Assembly: GCA_977017575.1 (NCBI GenBank)
Contig: CDRNVI010000083.1
Coordinates: forward strand, 124,001 to 188,000
Reading direction: 5' to 3'
DNA length: 64,000 nucleotides
Source: Paramoeba atlantica
Lineage: Eukaryota; Discosea
Made by a program: the position numbers and the translations under genes. The notes beneath the pieces are model-generated. The model ran no database searches. It was not told the origin of the DNA and worked only from the letters and a program-made list of their open reading frames with translations. Below, in pieces: positions 48,852-59,287 of this stretch (position 1 is the stretch's first letter; every line of letters begins with the position of its first letter).

Positions 48852-49532
48852 CTAGCTGGTTCCCATTAAAAAAATACGCATTCCCTTAGGAAGCGTGTGA
48901 AGGGCAATTTTTCCTGTGAACTGATGGTTTTCCAGGTCCAAAGTTATCAACGAAGGGGGGAGTGAGGTGAGATCCAAATGTCCTTGGAATTTGTTGTAAG
49001 CCACGTTCAGCGCTACCAGTGTCCGGGGCAGCTTCTCTGCCTGTAACGGACCTTCAAGGTGGTTATTATGGAAATCAATATTCTCAGTGCCTTTCGGGAA
49101 AGGTTCCCACGGCACGTCACCGGAGAACCGATTTCGGCCCATTTTCACGAGCTCGAGATTGGGGGGCAATTGTGTTCAGCGAGGCCACCGGCACACCCGT
49201 TTTCCGACACCCGTAACGACCGCAGCGTTCCGGGGAGTACCCCAAATGTGAAGTTTCCCTGCAGCTTGAGATCATCCCACAGAAGTCGTACCACCTGCCG
49301 GTTGGAGTCACAAGAAATGCCTCCCCAACTGCATACGTGAGGCTTTCTCCAGCCAAATCCCCCGCTTTTTGGGTTCATAGATCCAACTTCCGGGACGATT
49401 TTGTACGTGCTCGACAAACCGTTCGAGCATCTCCTGGTGTGAGAGCAACGACTTTGCCACGTCGCAGACGCGAGGAGCGGGGGGCTTGGTCTTCTGCTCC
49501 AGAAAGGAAATAATGAATTTGGAATATGACAC
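48852..49532 (-). pseudogene. Leucine-rich-repeat protein gene with two frameshifts
   Basis: The N-terminal frame (from 49532, MSYSKFIISFLE) is helical to about YEPKK. The next frame supplies KSGGFGWRKPHVCSWGGISC, the LRR N-cap, and the first repeats. The last frame (49169-48852) gives four more units (LVALNVAYNKFQGHLDLTSL type). The two frame changes lie at about 49370, near an A5 plus G5 run, and at about 49163, in a C6 run, and they cancel each other. Homology to the LRR gene at 1247-1957 is clear in cap and repeats. It is either a pseudogene or an intact gene with homopolymer errors in the sequence. Confidence 0.75.
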
Positions 49533-49876
49533 TTTGCATTGTAGAAAATAAAGAAAATGTGCTAACTGTGGAACACTGTCTTCTCAAAAGTTTGTTCTTA
49601 GAACTTGTAGTACGGTGAAAACCTGCGAGAGAGGACCAAAACAACCTTCTTTACAGTTAAACGCTCAAATCGCTGTCATAACAACGCTTGATTCCGAAAT
49701 GAGACTAGAAAAAACAGAACGAAAATACCCTTCAAACAAGCAAACGTCGCGCCAAAAGACGCGCTAGATTTCTAGAAAGATGAAAAAATTGCTCACGTAC
49801 TCGTAACGTGACACATTGGCAAGAAAAAAACTAGCCCGTAGAAGTCCAAAAGAGCTTTCGCTTCAAGAAAAGGTGA
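49533..49876. other. Intergenic
   Basis: Nothing but the expected 5' and 3' UTR sequence between two minus-strand genes. No repeat is visible. Confidence 0.4.
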
Positions 49877-52429
49877 CTACAAATCAATCATAGAAAAAAT
49901 ACATTGCTGCTCGTGCGGAATAATATCCTCTCGCAGTGGAGAATCATAATTTAATGCTTTATTCGCCCACACCTTCTCACCATTTTCGCCCTCCTCGTCA
50001 GAGATTTCCCTCGTGGGAGACTCTTGCACTGGAACGAAACCTCGAGATGAACGAACGGCCAAACTAGCCTTCGAGATAAGCTCATAGTAATTTCTATCCG
50101 TAGGATTTTTAGTTTCTGGTATTCCGTCAGTTACCTCAGAAAAGGGCTGACGCTTTTTATTCAGGAAATGATCGATACCAGGTTTTCGTCTTCGGCGTTT
50201 CGCGCGAATCTTTCTCGGCGAGGATGGTAAAGGCTTCTGTGATATCAATGTCATCCCAGTCAAAAGATTTTCCCCATGCCTTCCTTCCTGTACTGTGCAG
50301 CGCTTCGTTGCTTTGAGAGGGGACTTTTTTTGAGGGTTAGCTAAGGGAGCCGACAAGCTTTTACGCTCTTCATTCTGAAGAATAGTTTTTGACTCACTTC
50401 TGTTACTAGATGAAGGAAATTGCTCCCATATTCTTGATTTCAATGACTCATTGATGCATTCATTTTCTGTGTCATAAGGAGTAAGGGTTGATGGCACTCG
50501 TTCCGTTGACAATTCAATTACATCACACGCACTCTCGAACACAGGAGTTGTAGGATAAGCTGAGGAGTGGGAAGAGAGCAAGTTTTTCGTAGTACAGTCG
50601 TCGCTCATCTCATCCGAAATTGCGTTCGTTTGAAGATTTGGTACTGGAACATAGTAGGAGTTATACTCGCCGATATTGCAGTGGTAGGGTAAGATATCCT
50701 CATACTCAACGGTCACATCTTCAGTAGTAGAGATTCGATCGGTTTTATGAATCGAGATAGGAGGATTAACTTCGCATGATGGAATCTCAGAAAAATAGAT
50801 TGCCTTGTTCGCCACAGGAAGGTGTAGCAAGACAAGCTTAGATGCTTCAAGACAACCAAGCTCCTTCCACCCTTCCGAGAGAGTACGTACAAATATGGGA
50901 ATCTGTTTGTTTTTAGCCCGAGCTCCCAAGTCCTTATTGCGAGAGGACAACTGTAGTACCGAAGATGCTGATCTGAAGACATTTTTTGCTTCTTTGCTTG
51001 TTCTCTTTTTTCCTTTTTTCGGCCTCATAGCATCTGGACTATGAACGGCGTCAGTGCATCTCAGGCACTCGTGGAAAATACTGTGTTTCGAAGTCACACC
51101 AAAGCTAGTCCCTACTTGACACTTGTACGTCCCTTCCATAGACAAACAAGGACCACTACAACGTATCACTTGCAGAAGATTAATAAAAGATGAATGCTTA
51201 TCTTTAGCAGCTGGTACCACCTCGTGCATTGAAAACGACCTCCACGACGGAACTAAAGCACATGAGTCCGACGAGGAAGGCGGAGACTCTGAAAAAAATC
51301 CGAATTTAGAATAGCAGGTAGCATTTTTTGACGACTTCTTAGGATAAAGTCCACTTATTCTTTTGGGTCTGATACCCGTTGACCACCGTTTGAATAACGA
51401 CATATTCTTATCTAACGATTCTTTGCTACCCGCGCATTCCAGTCTTTCCATTTCATCTGCACTATTCGCTTCATAATTGATTATTTCTTGTTGTAGATCA
51501 GCCCCATGACAGTAACTTGGAGATTTCTCACTCGCACTGGACAGCGCACCGTACGGCTGATTGGCAACGATAAACGATGGAAACGGTTGCGACCCACTTT
51601 CTTGCTGACACTCCCAGTAGTGAAGTGAATAGGGAAGTTTCTCTGTGTCTCTTAATGGGGTCGTTGTGTCGCGCAGTTCTTCTTCGCTGACACGTTTTAG
51701 GGAGAGTTTGGGATAAGATTTATACTCAGTATGCTGTACGTTACGTGACGACCGAATTCCATACCCTTGACTCGTGAGTTGAAGAATACCTTCCTTATTT
51801 TGCGCACGCTGCTCTTTCAAGAGGGATAAAAAGTTATCTATGGAAGAAGTGGTGGGAGTGCCCTCCATTTCAACAGAGTAAGTAGTGTTTTCATATGAAG
51901 AAAATGTACCCAAGGAGGAGTTCACACTTACCTCATCTTTCTCCTTCGCCACAGCTTGTTGATCGGCCTGCTGTGGCATTGCATGTTTCTCAAAGCTCGC
52001 CCAAAGAGCCCCTAGAATCGTTTCCGTTTGATTGACATTGGAGAAGAGAGAATTGGGGCACGGCGACTTTGGCCATCCCTCCCAGTCCAGCGACTCCTCC
52101 TCCGAAGTACCACTGGAAAGATCAAAATCGGAGTCTTTGCTGAAATCCACAATGTGTGCTTCCATGGGTATGGGAGGTGTAGGTGTGGGAGGTCTTAGTG
52201 GTGTCTTTTTCTTTTCATTTCCGTTGGGCGCTCTAGCACTACGAACAGGGACAAAAGTAGGAAAAGAAAAGCCCACGGTCTGTGAGGTTAACTTACTAAT
52301 TTTCCATTGAGTGCTTGCAACAAAAGCCACGAATAGGAGCTGGGAGACAATCTGTGGTAGATAACTTTTCTTCGGTTTGTGTTCGCTCATTAGCATACGA
52401 TTTATCGTATGTGACAGCAACACTCTCAA
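49877..52429 (-). CDS. Hypothetical protein, 850 residues, largely disordered
   Basis: I do not recognise this protein. A hydrophobic stretch at residues about 25-42 (LPQIVSQLLFVAFVAST) could be a signal anchor. A Pro-rich stretch near 78-90 follows, then an acidic segment (DFSKDSDFDLSSGTSEEE). Most of the chain is rich in Ser, Glu and Lys and looks unstructured. A basic cluster (RKIRAKRRRRKPG) near residue 740 resembles a nuclear signal. Alternatively, translation starts at the Met near residue 12 or 14. The uninterrupted 2.5 kb frame supports it as real. Confidence 0.7.
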   Translation of the reverse strand: MRVLLSHTINRMLMSEHKPKKSYLPQIVSQLLFVAFVASTQWKISKLTSQTVGFSFPTFVPVRSARAPNGNEKKKTPLRPPTPTPPIPMEAHIVDFSKDSDFDLSSGTSEEESLDWEGWPKSPCPNSLFSNVNQTETILGALWASFEKHAMPQQADQQAVAKEKDEVSVNSSLGTFSSYENTTYSVEMEGTPTTSSIDNFLSLLKEQRAQNKEGILQLTSQGYGIRSSRNVQHTEYKSYPKLSLKRVSEEELRDTTTPLRDTEKLPYSLHYWECQQESGSQPFPSFIVANQPYGALSSASEKSPSYCHGADLQQEIINYEANSADEMERLECAGSKESLDKNMSLFKRWSTGIRPKRISGLYPKKSSKNATCYSKFGFFSESPPSSSDSCALVPSWRSFSMHEVVPAAKDKHSSFINLLQVIRCSGPCLSMEGTYKCQVGTSFGVTSKHSIFHECLRCTDAVHSPDAMRPKKGKKRTSKEAKNVFRSASSVLQLSSRNKDLGARAKNKQIPIFVRTLSEGWKELGCLEASKLVLLHLPVANKAIYFSEIPSCEVNPPISIHKTDRISTTEDVTVEYEDILPYHCNIGEYNSYYVPVPNLQTNAISDEMSDDCTTKNLLSSHSSAYPTTPVFESACDVIELSTERVPSTLTPYDTENECINESLKSRIWEQFPSSSNRSESKTILQNEERKSLSAPLANPQKKSPLKATKRCTVQEGRHGENLLTGMTLISQKPLPSSPRKIRAKRRRRKPGIDHFLNKKRQPFSEVTDGIPETKNPTDRNYYELISKASLAVRSSRGFVPVQESPTREISDEEGENGEKVWANKALNYDSPLREDIIPHEQQCIFSMIDL

Positions 52430-52826
52430 TGGATGTGAAGAGGTGTTAGCAAACGTGCGGAAAAAGCAATTTTTAGTTTGAGTACCTTTAGAAAATGAAG
52501 CTGGTTTCTAAGCCTCTAGAGATAAATAATTTGTATGTACTTTTTTGAACAGTTTGTTAAAATTACTGGATGCGCAATAAAACCCTATCAATAGTACTTT
52601 TTCATGACCCAATTATGGTTCTCCATTAACTGATTTCTTCTTTTTTCAAACAGTTCATGAAATACCTTCGGGAATTATGGTGCAGTCGTAACACGTAACT
52701 TATCTACGGATTTTACACTTACAGTAGTTGTTTCGTATTTCAAACTTTCTATTTTCTCACGACGTTTTTAGTGAGATTAGAATACTAATTTTCAGAGTAG
52801 ATCAGAGTACTAATTTTCGTTTAAAA
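52430..52826. other. Intergenic
   Basis: AT-rich. TACTAATTTTC is repeated at 52780-52800 with AGAGTA(G/C)ATCAGAGTAC around it. No gene. Confidence 0.4.
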
Positions 52827-54692
52827 CTATCGCTTCGTCATACAACGTGGTAACGGAAGCTTTGGTAAAATTCGACCCGAAGTGCCTTTCTCTACATTTT
52901 TATTTTCCTTTGACAACTCAGGTAAACTTGTGGGCGATTGTATCACATATTGCACTGCAGCCTCCAACTCCCACATATTTTGAGCAGGAAACGGGATCCA
53001 CCTCGCTAAGTCGTGTAAATCACTGAAAAACGCGTAAGCAGGATGGTAGGAGGCACGGAAGGAACGATCTGGATTATAGAGCTCCGGATCTATAGCCTCT
53101 CCCCTGGCCTGAGCTTGTTGCATGGCTTCTGTGACGCGAGTCCGGTGTCGTGCCTCGTCACTGGTAAAGTTGTGAAACGCCATACGAACAAAATCCAGCA
53201 ACAACACCCCCAGCCATGTCATATCCCGGAGAGGGGTCTTTCCCTCACTCGAGGCCTTGGACACCGTAGGAAGCGCTGCCTTTAACGCGAGGATGACTTG
53301 ACAAAGATACCCGGCAAAATCCGGGTGCGCCGCGCCCTGTTGTTTAATCTGATTGTGAACCCACGCAATTTGGTTCGACGGTGGCATTTGTGGTACACTG
53401 GGAAGTGCAATCGCGGAGGAGTGTTGTTGGATCGCCTCAGAGGCAAGGTGTAGACGCCCCAGCCCCTGGGTAGACTCCACGCCCTCCCCCGTACTCATCT
53501 CCCCATGTTCCATTGTGGACGCTGCGTTGGATAGCAACGTCCCACGCTGTCGAACCCACTGCGGGGCTACGGGGGCTGTGATGGGAAACTGCTGCCGTAC
53601 GCTTCGGAGGTCCGGAAAGTGTACGGAGGTGCGGAGCTCACGTTCCAGCTCATTCCGTGGCGCGCGCTGGAGGATACGAACCCGGTAGGCCGCACTTCGC
53701 TCGTTTAGGTAATCCTCCAGTGGGGTGTGGGCGAAGTATTCCACCCAGTGGCGGGTGGCAGCGTGCGTATCGCAGGGGTCGTACCCGAATTGGGCGGAGA
53801 ACACGTCGAATCGGGGATCACTGGGGGGAGTTAACACGGGGTAGCCCCCGGGGCGGGTTCGTGTCCCTGGGGTGTGGTGAACCGCCCGGTACTGCGGCTT
53901 CTCCCCGGGACAGTAGTAACACCGACGGCGGAAATGACGGTTGAGTGTGGCACAGTGGGGACAGCGCCAGTCCCCTGGGCGGGCCTCCGGAGGCAGCGTA
54001 CCTTCCTCCCCCGCGGGGTGCAGTCTTGGGCACGGATTCTCCTCGCACTTCCCGGCGAGATAGCGAAAGCACGGCATGGCGTACTCGTCCAGGCCTTCTG
54101 CCTCAGTGGCCTCGGCGGCGGAGAGTGCCCAGAGCGTCTCCTCCCGGGCTTGTCGCTCGGCGTACTCCGCAGGGTGGGCGTGACGCCAGAGACGCTTCCG
54201 ACGGGCCGCGTTGACGTTGGTCAGCACGTCCGGGTCAAACACCCCCACCCAGCGATCCACAAGGAGCTCGTACTTGGGGGACTCCGTGTCGTGCTCCCAG
54301 GGGATCGCCTCCAGGGCAAGTTCTGGGAGGTCGGCCTGGAGAAACACCTTGAACTCCGCGCCGTGCTGCTTGGAGAGGTAGTCCAGCACGTACCACAGCG
54401 CACGGGTTCGGTCGAGGGAGACAAGGGGGCGGGTGTCCTCCGTAGAGGGTACGGCCGCAGGGGGTGGGGTATCTCCCGAGGGGCAGGACTCCTTGAGATG
54501 TCGTTTTAAGGCCGCGGAGGCGAGCTCCGGGTTGTGTACCTCGATGGCGTTCTGGGCGACAGTGACAATATCTTGTTGTGAGGGCCATGAGAGCTGGTGC
54601 AGGACTTGACAAAAAAGGCATAACCGACGTAGGGTGTCGTTGTCATACTCCTGTGGTGGGGTAAAGTACTCGGAACCGCCGAAGACTTGCAT
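52827..54692 (-). CDS. RNA-processing protein with CID, CCCH and RanBP2 zinc fingers
   Basis: This 621-residue protein has an N-terminal region (about 20-160) with the helical pattern of a CTD-interacting domain, including DIVTVAQNAIEVHNPEL, RALWYVLDYLSKQHGAEF and YELLVDRWVGVF. A CCCH finger follows (C208, C216, C221, H225; spacing C7-C4-C3-H). Next is a RanBP2-type finger with DWRCPHCATLNRHFRRRCYYC (241-261). CID proteins bind the RNA polymerase II tail or related partners, and the fingers bind RNA. Together they point to mRNA 3'-end formation or trans-splicing control in the nucleus. The polymerase tail of kinetoplastids lacks heptads, so the CID ligand is open. The CID call is by pattern, while the fingers are clear. 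Confidence 0.82.
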   Translation of the reverse strand: MQVFGGSEYFTPPQEYDNDTLRRLCLFCQVLHQLSWPSQQDIVTVAQNAIEVHNPELASAALKRHLKESCPSGDTPPPAAVPSTEDTRPLVSLDRTRALWYVLDYLSKQHGAEFKVFLQADLPELALEAIPWEHDTESPKYELLVDRWVGVFDPDVLTNVNAARRKRLWRHAHPAEYAERQAREETLWALSAAEATEAEGLDEYAMPCFRYLAGKCEENPCPRLHPAGEEGTLPPEARPGDWRCPHCATLNRHFRRRCYYCPGEKPQYRAVHHTPGTRTRPGGYPVLTPPSDPRFDVFSAQFGYDPCDTHAATRHWVEYFAHTPLEDYLNERSAAYRVRILQRAPRNELERELRTSVHFPDLRSVRQQFPITAPVAPQWVRQRGTLLSNAASTMEHGEMSTGEGVESTQGLGRLHLASEAIQQHSSAIALPSVPQMPPSNQIAWVHNQIKQQGAAHPDFAGYLCQVILALKAALPTVSKASSEGKTPLRDMTWLGVLLLDFVRMAFHNFTSDEARHRTRVTEAMQQAQARGEAIDPELYNPDRSFRASYHPAYAFFSDLHDLARWIPFPAQNMWELEAAVQYVIQSPTSLPELSKENKNVEKGTSGRILPKLPLPRCMTKR

Positions 54693-55252
54693 GGAAAAGT
54701 ATGGATGTAGAAAAATGGATGTCTAGTGGTGAAATAAGAGGTGAGTGCATCCAAAAACCTAACATACACATTTCTTTTTATATTGTCGTACCAATTAAAG
54801 CGATTAAACTCTATTTTATGGAGTGTAATAAACCATACTTTGGGCAAACTTCTTCTCTTCGAATGCCCTGGTATACATTGTATATCACAGTGAAAAAGCG
54901 GACGAGAATCGCATGAAGTGAAATACTCTGGAATTCGACTTGGCAACATTTCTAAACGCGATTCCATCTATTCACAGTATGCTTTTCCACCTCGTCTATG
55001 CGTGTTCTGGGTGGCTCACTATGTATAGTATCGTATAGGCTCAAAAATCAAGCCGTAAATCAAACAGTAAAAAATACGGATCACATTGCCGTGAACCTAT
55101 GTATAGCCAATCCCATACCTATGTATATCCATCACTTCCTTTTTTTTCCAAATCTGCCATGCATATAAAAAATCTATTCATAAATGACCGAAAAAACAAA
55201 AACGAACACGCAAACCGTTATTCCCTTTCTGAATTTTAGCCCTGTCTAACAA
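54693..55252. other. Intergenic
   Basis: No gene or repeat is evident. CCTATGTATA occurs twice near 55096 and 55118. Confidence 0.4.
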
Positions 55253-57349
55253 TCACATCTTCTTTCGACGCACGTCATGGACACTCGCGTCCCCCTCCAC
55301 CTTACGACTCTTCGGGGGGTGCCGCGTGGGGTATCCGAACGCACTCGCGAACCCGGCGGCCCAGGACTGGGCAGGTGGCGGGGCACTCACACTGGGAGGA
55401 GGGGAGGCCTCTGCCTTTCTCTTGCCATTGTACCCACCGCCGAGGAGATCCGTGGCCAACGGGTCGAACGCAAAGCTAGGAGGTGCCGCGGGAAACGGTC
55501 TCGGGGCGCTCGGAGTCTTTTGAGTGCTGGGCCGTCGGTATTGCGGCGCCTTACTCCCTTTCGGCACAAACAGACTCCCATGGGGGGTACGATACAACAT
55601 GGAGCTCTCGTAGATCTGCGGCATGGAGGGGAACGCGGGGCTGGCAAACCCCGCCTCCTCCTCCTCCCGACACGGGTCCAATGCGTCCATTAGCCAATGC
55701 TCGTAGTACGGCACATCCCCCGGGGAGTTGTATGGCGGGGTGGTGTTACTCAACCCCCCACCCCCTTTCGCGGGACTCTCTGCCAAATCTGGGCTGCTAT
55801 CCAAACAGAACCCATCCGTCGGGGTACTCACCCCACCCGCATCCCCCGCACACGTACGACAACTCACCGCCCCCGGGGTCCCCACGGGGTGAATCCCACG
55901 ACCCGTGCCATGACACTCCGGACACCGTGCCACCATCGGAGGGGTGTGATACGAGGTCGCGGGGAGACTACTCAAATCACGGGGTTCATCCCGTGGGGGA
56001 TCTCCACCCCCTATCGGGAACAACCCCGTGCCGCGGATACCCCTCCCCCCCCTCTCCCCCTGCTCCTCCCGCCCCCTAGCGCCTCGTTTCGCACCCCGCT
56101 GGGACAGCGCGGGGAGTCCCCCTTCCCCCTCCTCCTCATTGTGGTTCGGGGTCACGGGGGTGTCCGAGCCCTCCTGCCCGCTGCAGGAGGAGCCCTCCAT
56201 CGAGGCGTCGCTCTCGCTGAGGGGGGAGAGCGAGGCGGTGTCGTCGGTGTCGTACAGCGCGGTGTCCCCCATCGGGATCCCCCGCCCCGGGAGCTCCTCC
56301 CAGGACATGCGGAGGGACTGGGGGGAGAGGGAGCGGGAGCGCAGGAGCTCATGGTGGGTGGAGGGGCTCGAGGAAGCAGCAGCAGTAGAAGTCGAGGAGG
56401 AGACCCCGGGGGGCTGGAGCCATGGGAGACCATGACGGGTCTCCCCGACGTGGGGACGTTGGGGTCCCCAGGTCCGATCGAGCTCGGGGTGGGGGAGGGT
56501 GAGACCCTCCACGGAGGGGTGGTCGGACATGGGACTGTTCCAGACCCCTTCCATGGCGAGGGCGCGTTCGGAGTCGGAGGGGGTGGTGCTCCCGGCGCTG
56601 GCCTCGAGAGAGGTGTGGAGGTAGGCGGGGGTGTCGGGGAAGAGGCGTGGGGGGGAGGGGAGCTCGGTCTCGGTGTCGACACGACGGAGCTTGCCTTGGC
56701 GGACGAGCTGGAGGACGGGGCCGGCGCCGTGGTGGCGTTCGTTACGCTCGGGGGTGTCGTAGGTGCTTCGCTCTCGTGGGGGTGGGGGGAGGGTTCTTGG
56801 GGAGGCGGGGTGGGGGCGGTGGCTGTGCTGGGAGGGGTAGGCGGGACCCCGACCCCACTCCCCCTCCACCACCTCTGGGGTCTCCTCTCCGAGACCCGCT
56901 ACGCTGGGGTGTTCCCGCAGAGGGCTGTTCCAGACGTCGTTCAGTGCGCGGGCTCGTTCGGCTGCTGCGGGGTCGGAGGTGTCATAGCGTACCGGACGTA
57001 CGGGGAAAGCACGGGGCGGGGAGGGCTGGTGGGGGTGGGGGGGACGTGGCACCGGGACGTCGGTGAGCGGGGAGGGGGTGTCGGTGTCTTCCCGGGGGTT
57101 ACCCACCCGCGGGTCATGCTCCAGCACGTCGTCCTCGTCATCCAGGGCGTGCGAGGGATCGAACCGGGTGGGGGGAGTCCATCGGGTGGGGGAGGGGACG
57201 TCATATCCCCCAAGGACGTGGAGCAAAGTGAGTAGAAAAACACCGAGGAGTGTCGGAGACGAGAAAGACGAGCGCGCGGGACGACGTAGGAGTAATGTGA
57301 CATGCTGACTCACGCAGTAGGGGGGAAGAACATCCTTCATGTGCGCCAC
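55253..57349 (-). CDS. Pro/Ser-rich membrane or secreted protein with CxxCxGxG zinc motif
   Basis: This 698-residue protein has one hydrophobic span (about 33-48, PTLLGVFLLTLLHVLGG) that would act as signal peptide or anchor. The rest is Pro/Ser/Glu/Gly-rich and very GC-rich. A motif ERARALNDVWNSP, then HPSVAGL (about residue 133), returns as ERALAMEGVWNSP, then HPSVEGL (about 263). Near 473-500, CPECHGTG and CRTC have the DnaJ-type zinc-finger spacing of one half site. No J domain is present. I do not recognise the family. The high GC content makes long open frames on the other strand (55697-57235), which I regard as shadows. Confidence 0.7.
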   Translation of the reverse strand: MAHMKDVLPPYCVSQHVTLLLRRPARSSFSSPTLLGVFLLTLLHVLGGYDVPSPTRWTPPTRFDPSHALDDEDDVLEHDPRVGNPREDTDTPSPLTDVPVPRPPHPHQPSPPRAFPVRPVRYDTSDPAAAERARALNDVWNSPLREHPSVAGLGEETPEVVEGEWGRGPAYPSQHSHRPHPASPRTLPPPPRERSTYDTPERNERHHGAGPVLQLVRQGKLRRVDTETELPSPPRLFPDTPAYLHTSLEASAGSTTPSDSERALAMEGVWNSPMSDHPSVEGLTLPHPELDRTWGPQRPHVGETRHGLPWLQPPGVSSSTSTAAASSSPSTHHELLRSRSLSPQSLRMSWEELPGRGIPMGDTALYDTDDTASLSPLSESDASMEGSSCSGQEGSDTPVTPNHNEEEGEGGLPALSQRGAKRGARGREEQGERGGRGIRGTGLFPIGGGDPPRDEPRDLSSLPATSYHTPPMVARCPECHGTGRGIHPVGTPGAVSCRTCAGDAGGVSTPTDGFCLDSSPDLAESPAKGGGGLSNTTPPYNSPGDVPYYEHWLMDALDPCREEEEAGFASPAFPSMPQIYESSMLYRTPHGSLFVPKGSKAPQYRRPSTQKTPSAPRPFPAAPPSFAFDPLATDLLGGGYNGKRKAEASPPPSVSAPPPAQSWAAGFASAFGYPTRHPPKSRKVEGDASVHDVRRKKM

Positions 57350-57814
57350 AAGAGAAGTACGAGAGAGTGGTGAGGGTGGGTGTGGGAAAGATGTTGCCGA
57401 AGAAATTTTCCTGTATGCCGTGGTTCTGGTTTCACGACCGATGGCTTGCGCTTAGTAGAAAATAACAAGAAAAATGTTTCTAAAAAAGGAAAAAATAATT
57501 CGTGATTCAAGGTTGATAGAGAACGCTCACATGAAGTCATATATGCCTAGACATGTATGATCCACCCCTATGGCTTCCTCAAAGAAAAGCAACTAAGAAA
57601 GCGCCCCGAGGCGATGCAAGATAAATTATCAGAATTAGATATGAAAATTTGGTTAAGAGTACAAAAATAAGCAAGAAAAAGATTGTGCAAGAGACTAAAA
57701 GAACATTACAACCGAAGAAAACTAAAAACGAGTTGATGCAAGGAGTGTGATCGCCGAAAACTCCGATAATAAATCAAATTTTGTATGTACTGCCCATGCT
57801 AATCAGAAGTTCTT
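57350..57814. other. Intergenic
   Basis: AT-rich in the middle; no gene or repeat. It holds the 3' UTR of the FEN-like gene's neighbour and the leader of the CxxCxGxG gene. Confidence 0.4.
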
Positions 57815-59287
57815 TTAAAAGTGAACTGCGCTACGAGCCGCTTTGAAAAATGTTTGAAAAGAATAAGAAGACAGGTGCAATTTTCCTTCTGTCACGACCG
57901 CCGCATCGTAGATTACGTCGAAAACAGACCGATTAAAAGTGCAACTCAGATCAGCTCGCTTATGCCATTTATGCAACATCCATGTTGAAACATATGGTAA
58001 TATCATTGGAATTTTGAATGCTTCAATTACTTCTTCACCGACGACTGATGCGTCTACTTGTACGTTTGTTTCCAGGAAATCAAGAGCTCTGTTTTTCCCA
58101 ATGAAGGGACAACGTTCAAGCAACAGATAATCTTTTAGACGATTCGACGGAATATTAAATCCTTCCTCCAGATCCGACGTCCGAAAAAGAGAGCGATGAA
58201 TTGGATCATATAGTACTACAGAAACGTTCAATGAGGGATAGTCCTCGTTGCTGTAAGAGGTGAGCCATGCCATAACTCTTTGAGAGAAAGAGGCAAGCAC
58301 AACGTGAACCTTCATATTCTGAACTGCGCACTGCATTGCTGAGTAAAGCACGTCTTTCCGATTTCTACAATCCTTCATTTCTTTGACTCCAATTGTGTGA
58401 AAACCAAAAACGAAAGCGATCTTTTCAACCAGATGATAACACTCTTGATAAATATCATGTATTTTACCTCTATCATTCCACAGATTTGTTCCTTTTGAGA
58501 AATTCTCCGCGCTTTCCTTCGAACTAAGATCTGAAACGTTGCACGTGTGCTTCGGACGGTTCTGCGTTGCCCATGGCCCTTCGTTGAACACACCTTCGAG
58601 TGAGCCCATGACAATGTACACACGACGCATATGCAGCTGTATAGCGTATGATCGCAATATTTCAAGACATAAGTAAGTGAATCGACAAACAAATGATTCA
58701 GCAGGGTGCTTTCGAAGCATGACAACGTGAATCGAGGCATAAAACCAACGTTTCATTATACTCGGATAATCTATGAGTAAGATGGTACCCAACTCGTTTT
58801 TCATCAATTTTGCAGGGTCTGCTCCTAAAGGAGAAACTTTTGTATCATTTACATTCCACGAGAAAGCGTTGTTAGCAAGATTGGTCTTGCGCAACTCGTG
58901 TTCGACGGAAGAAGGAAATTGCTGAAGGAAGGACTGTATGTTTAGTGGAACATAAATGGGAGGCGACGCTTGGAAATGTAACACGTGGGGCGTAGGTGGC
59001 ATTGGGTTTTCTTTTTGAGAATCTCGATTTTTGAGATTTGCTGTTGGTTCAGTAAAAGAACTGGATTTATCCGAAGTATGTTTTGCCCTTCGTGAGTCTC
59101 GACGCAATACTTTTCGAATTGAACGATGCAATATCGTCCGAGCAACTTTTTGACGCACATGGAGTTCGTTGTGCTGAGAACCATCAACGTTCTGTTCCAC
59201 GCGCGTCTTTGATATCGAATCCACGTATTCCCCACAAAGTGAAGTAGAAAAGCCTCCCGATCTTCCTAATACACAGCGAAAATACAT
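57815..59287 (-). CDS. Degenerate 5'-3' exonuclease (FEN-like) protein, probably mitochondrial
   Basis: This 490-residue protein has an Arg/Ser-rich start (residues 1-18) that fits a mitochondrial presequence. From about 165 it follows the 5'-3' exonuclease fold: LLIDYPSIMKRWFYAS (D173 kept), RRVYIVMGSL (expected Asp replaced), GVKEMKDCRN at 300-309 (acidic cluster eroded), VVLASFSQRVMAW at 329-341 (S.DKD lost) and LLLERCPFIGKNRALDFLE at 388-406, a clear H3TH DNA-binding turn. The metal ligands are therefore mostly gone and catalysis is unlikely, while DNA binding may remain. A fully intact relative lies three genes upstream at 62164-63381. Kinetoplastids have a mitochondrial structure-specific endonuclease of this class (SSE-1); this may be a non-catalytic partner. 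The family call is inference. Confidence 0.6.
   Translation of the reverse strand: MYFRCVLGRSGGFSTSLCGEYVDSISKTRVEQNVDGSQHNELHVRQKVARTILHRSIRKVLRRDSRRAKHTSDKSSSFTEPTANLKNRDSQKENPMPPTPHVLHFQASPPIYVPLNIQSFLQQFPSSVEHELRKTNLANNAFSWNVNDTKVSPLGADPAKLMKNELGTILLIDYPSIMKRWFYASIHVVMLRKHPAESFVCRFTYLCLEILRSYAIQLHMRRVYIVMGSLEGVFNEGPWATQNRPKHTCNVSDLSSKESAENFSKGTNLWNDRGKIHDIYQECYHLVEKIAFVFGFHTIGVKEMKDCRNRKDVLYSAMQCAVQNMKVHVVLASFSQRVMAWLTSYSNEDYPSLNVSVVLYDPIHRSLFRTSDLEEGFNIPSNRLKDYLLLERCPFIGKNRALDFLETNVQVDASVVGEEVIEAFKIPMILPYVSTWMLHKWHKRADLSCTFNRSVFDVIYDAAVVTEGKLHLSSYSFQTFFKAARSAVHF

Noticed and set aside
57130-57180. tRNA B-box-like sequence GGGATCGAACCGGG
   Set aside because: It lies within a coding frame and no cloverleaf arms can be formed around it.
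55697-57235. 512-residue plus-strand frame
   Set aside because: It lies opposite the GC-rich CxxCxGxG gene. Its product is nearly all Gly, Arg, Val and Pro, as expected from reading a GC-rich gene backwards, and it runs against the array.
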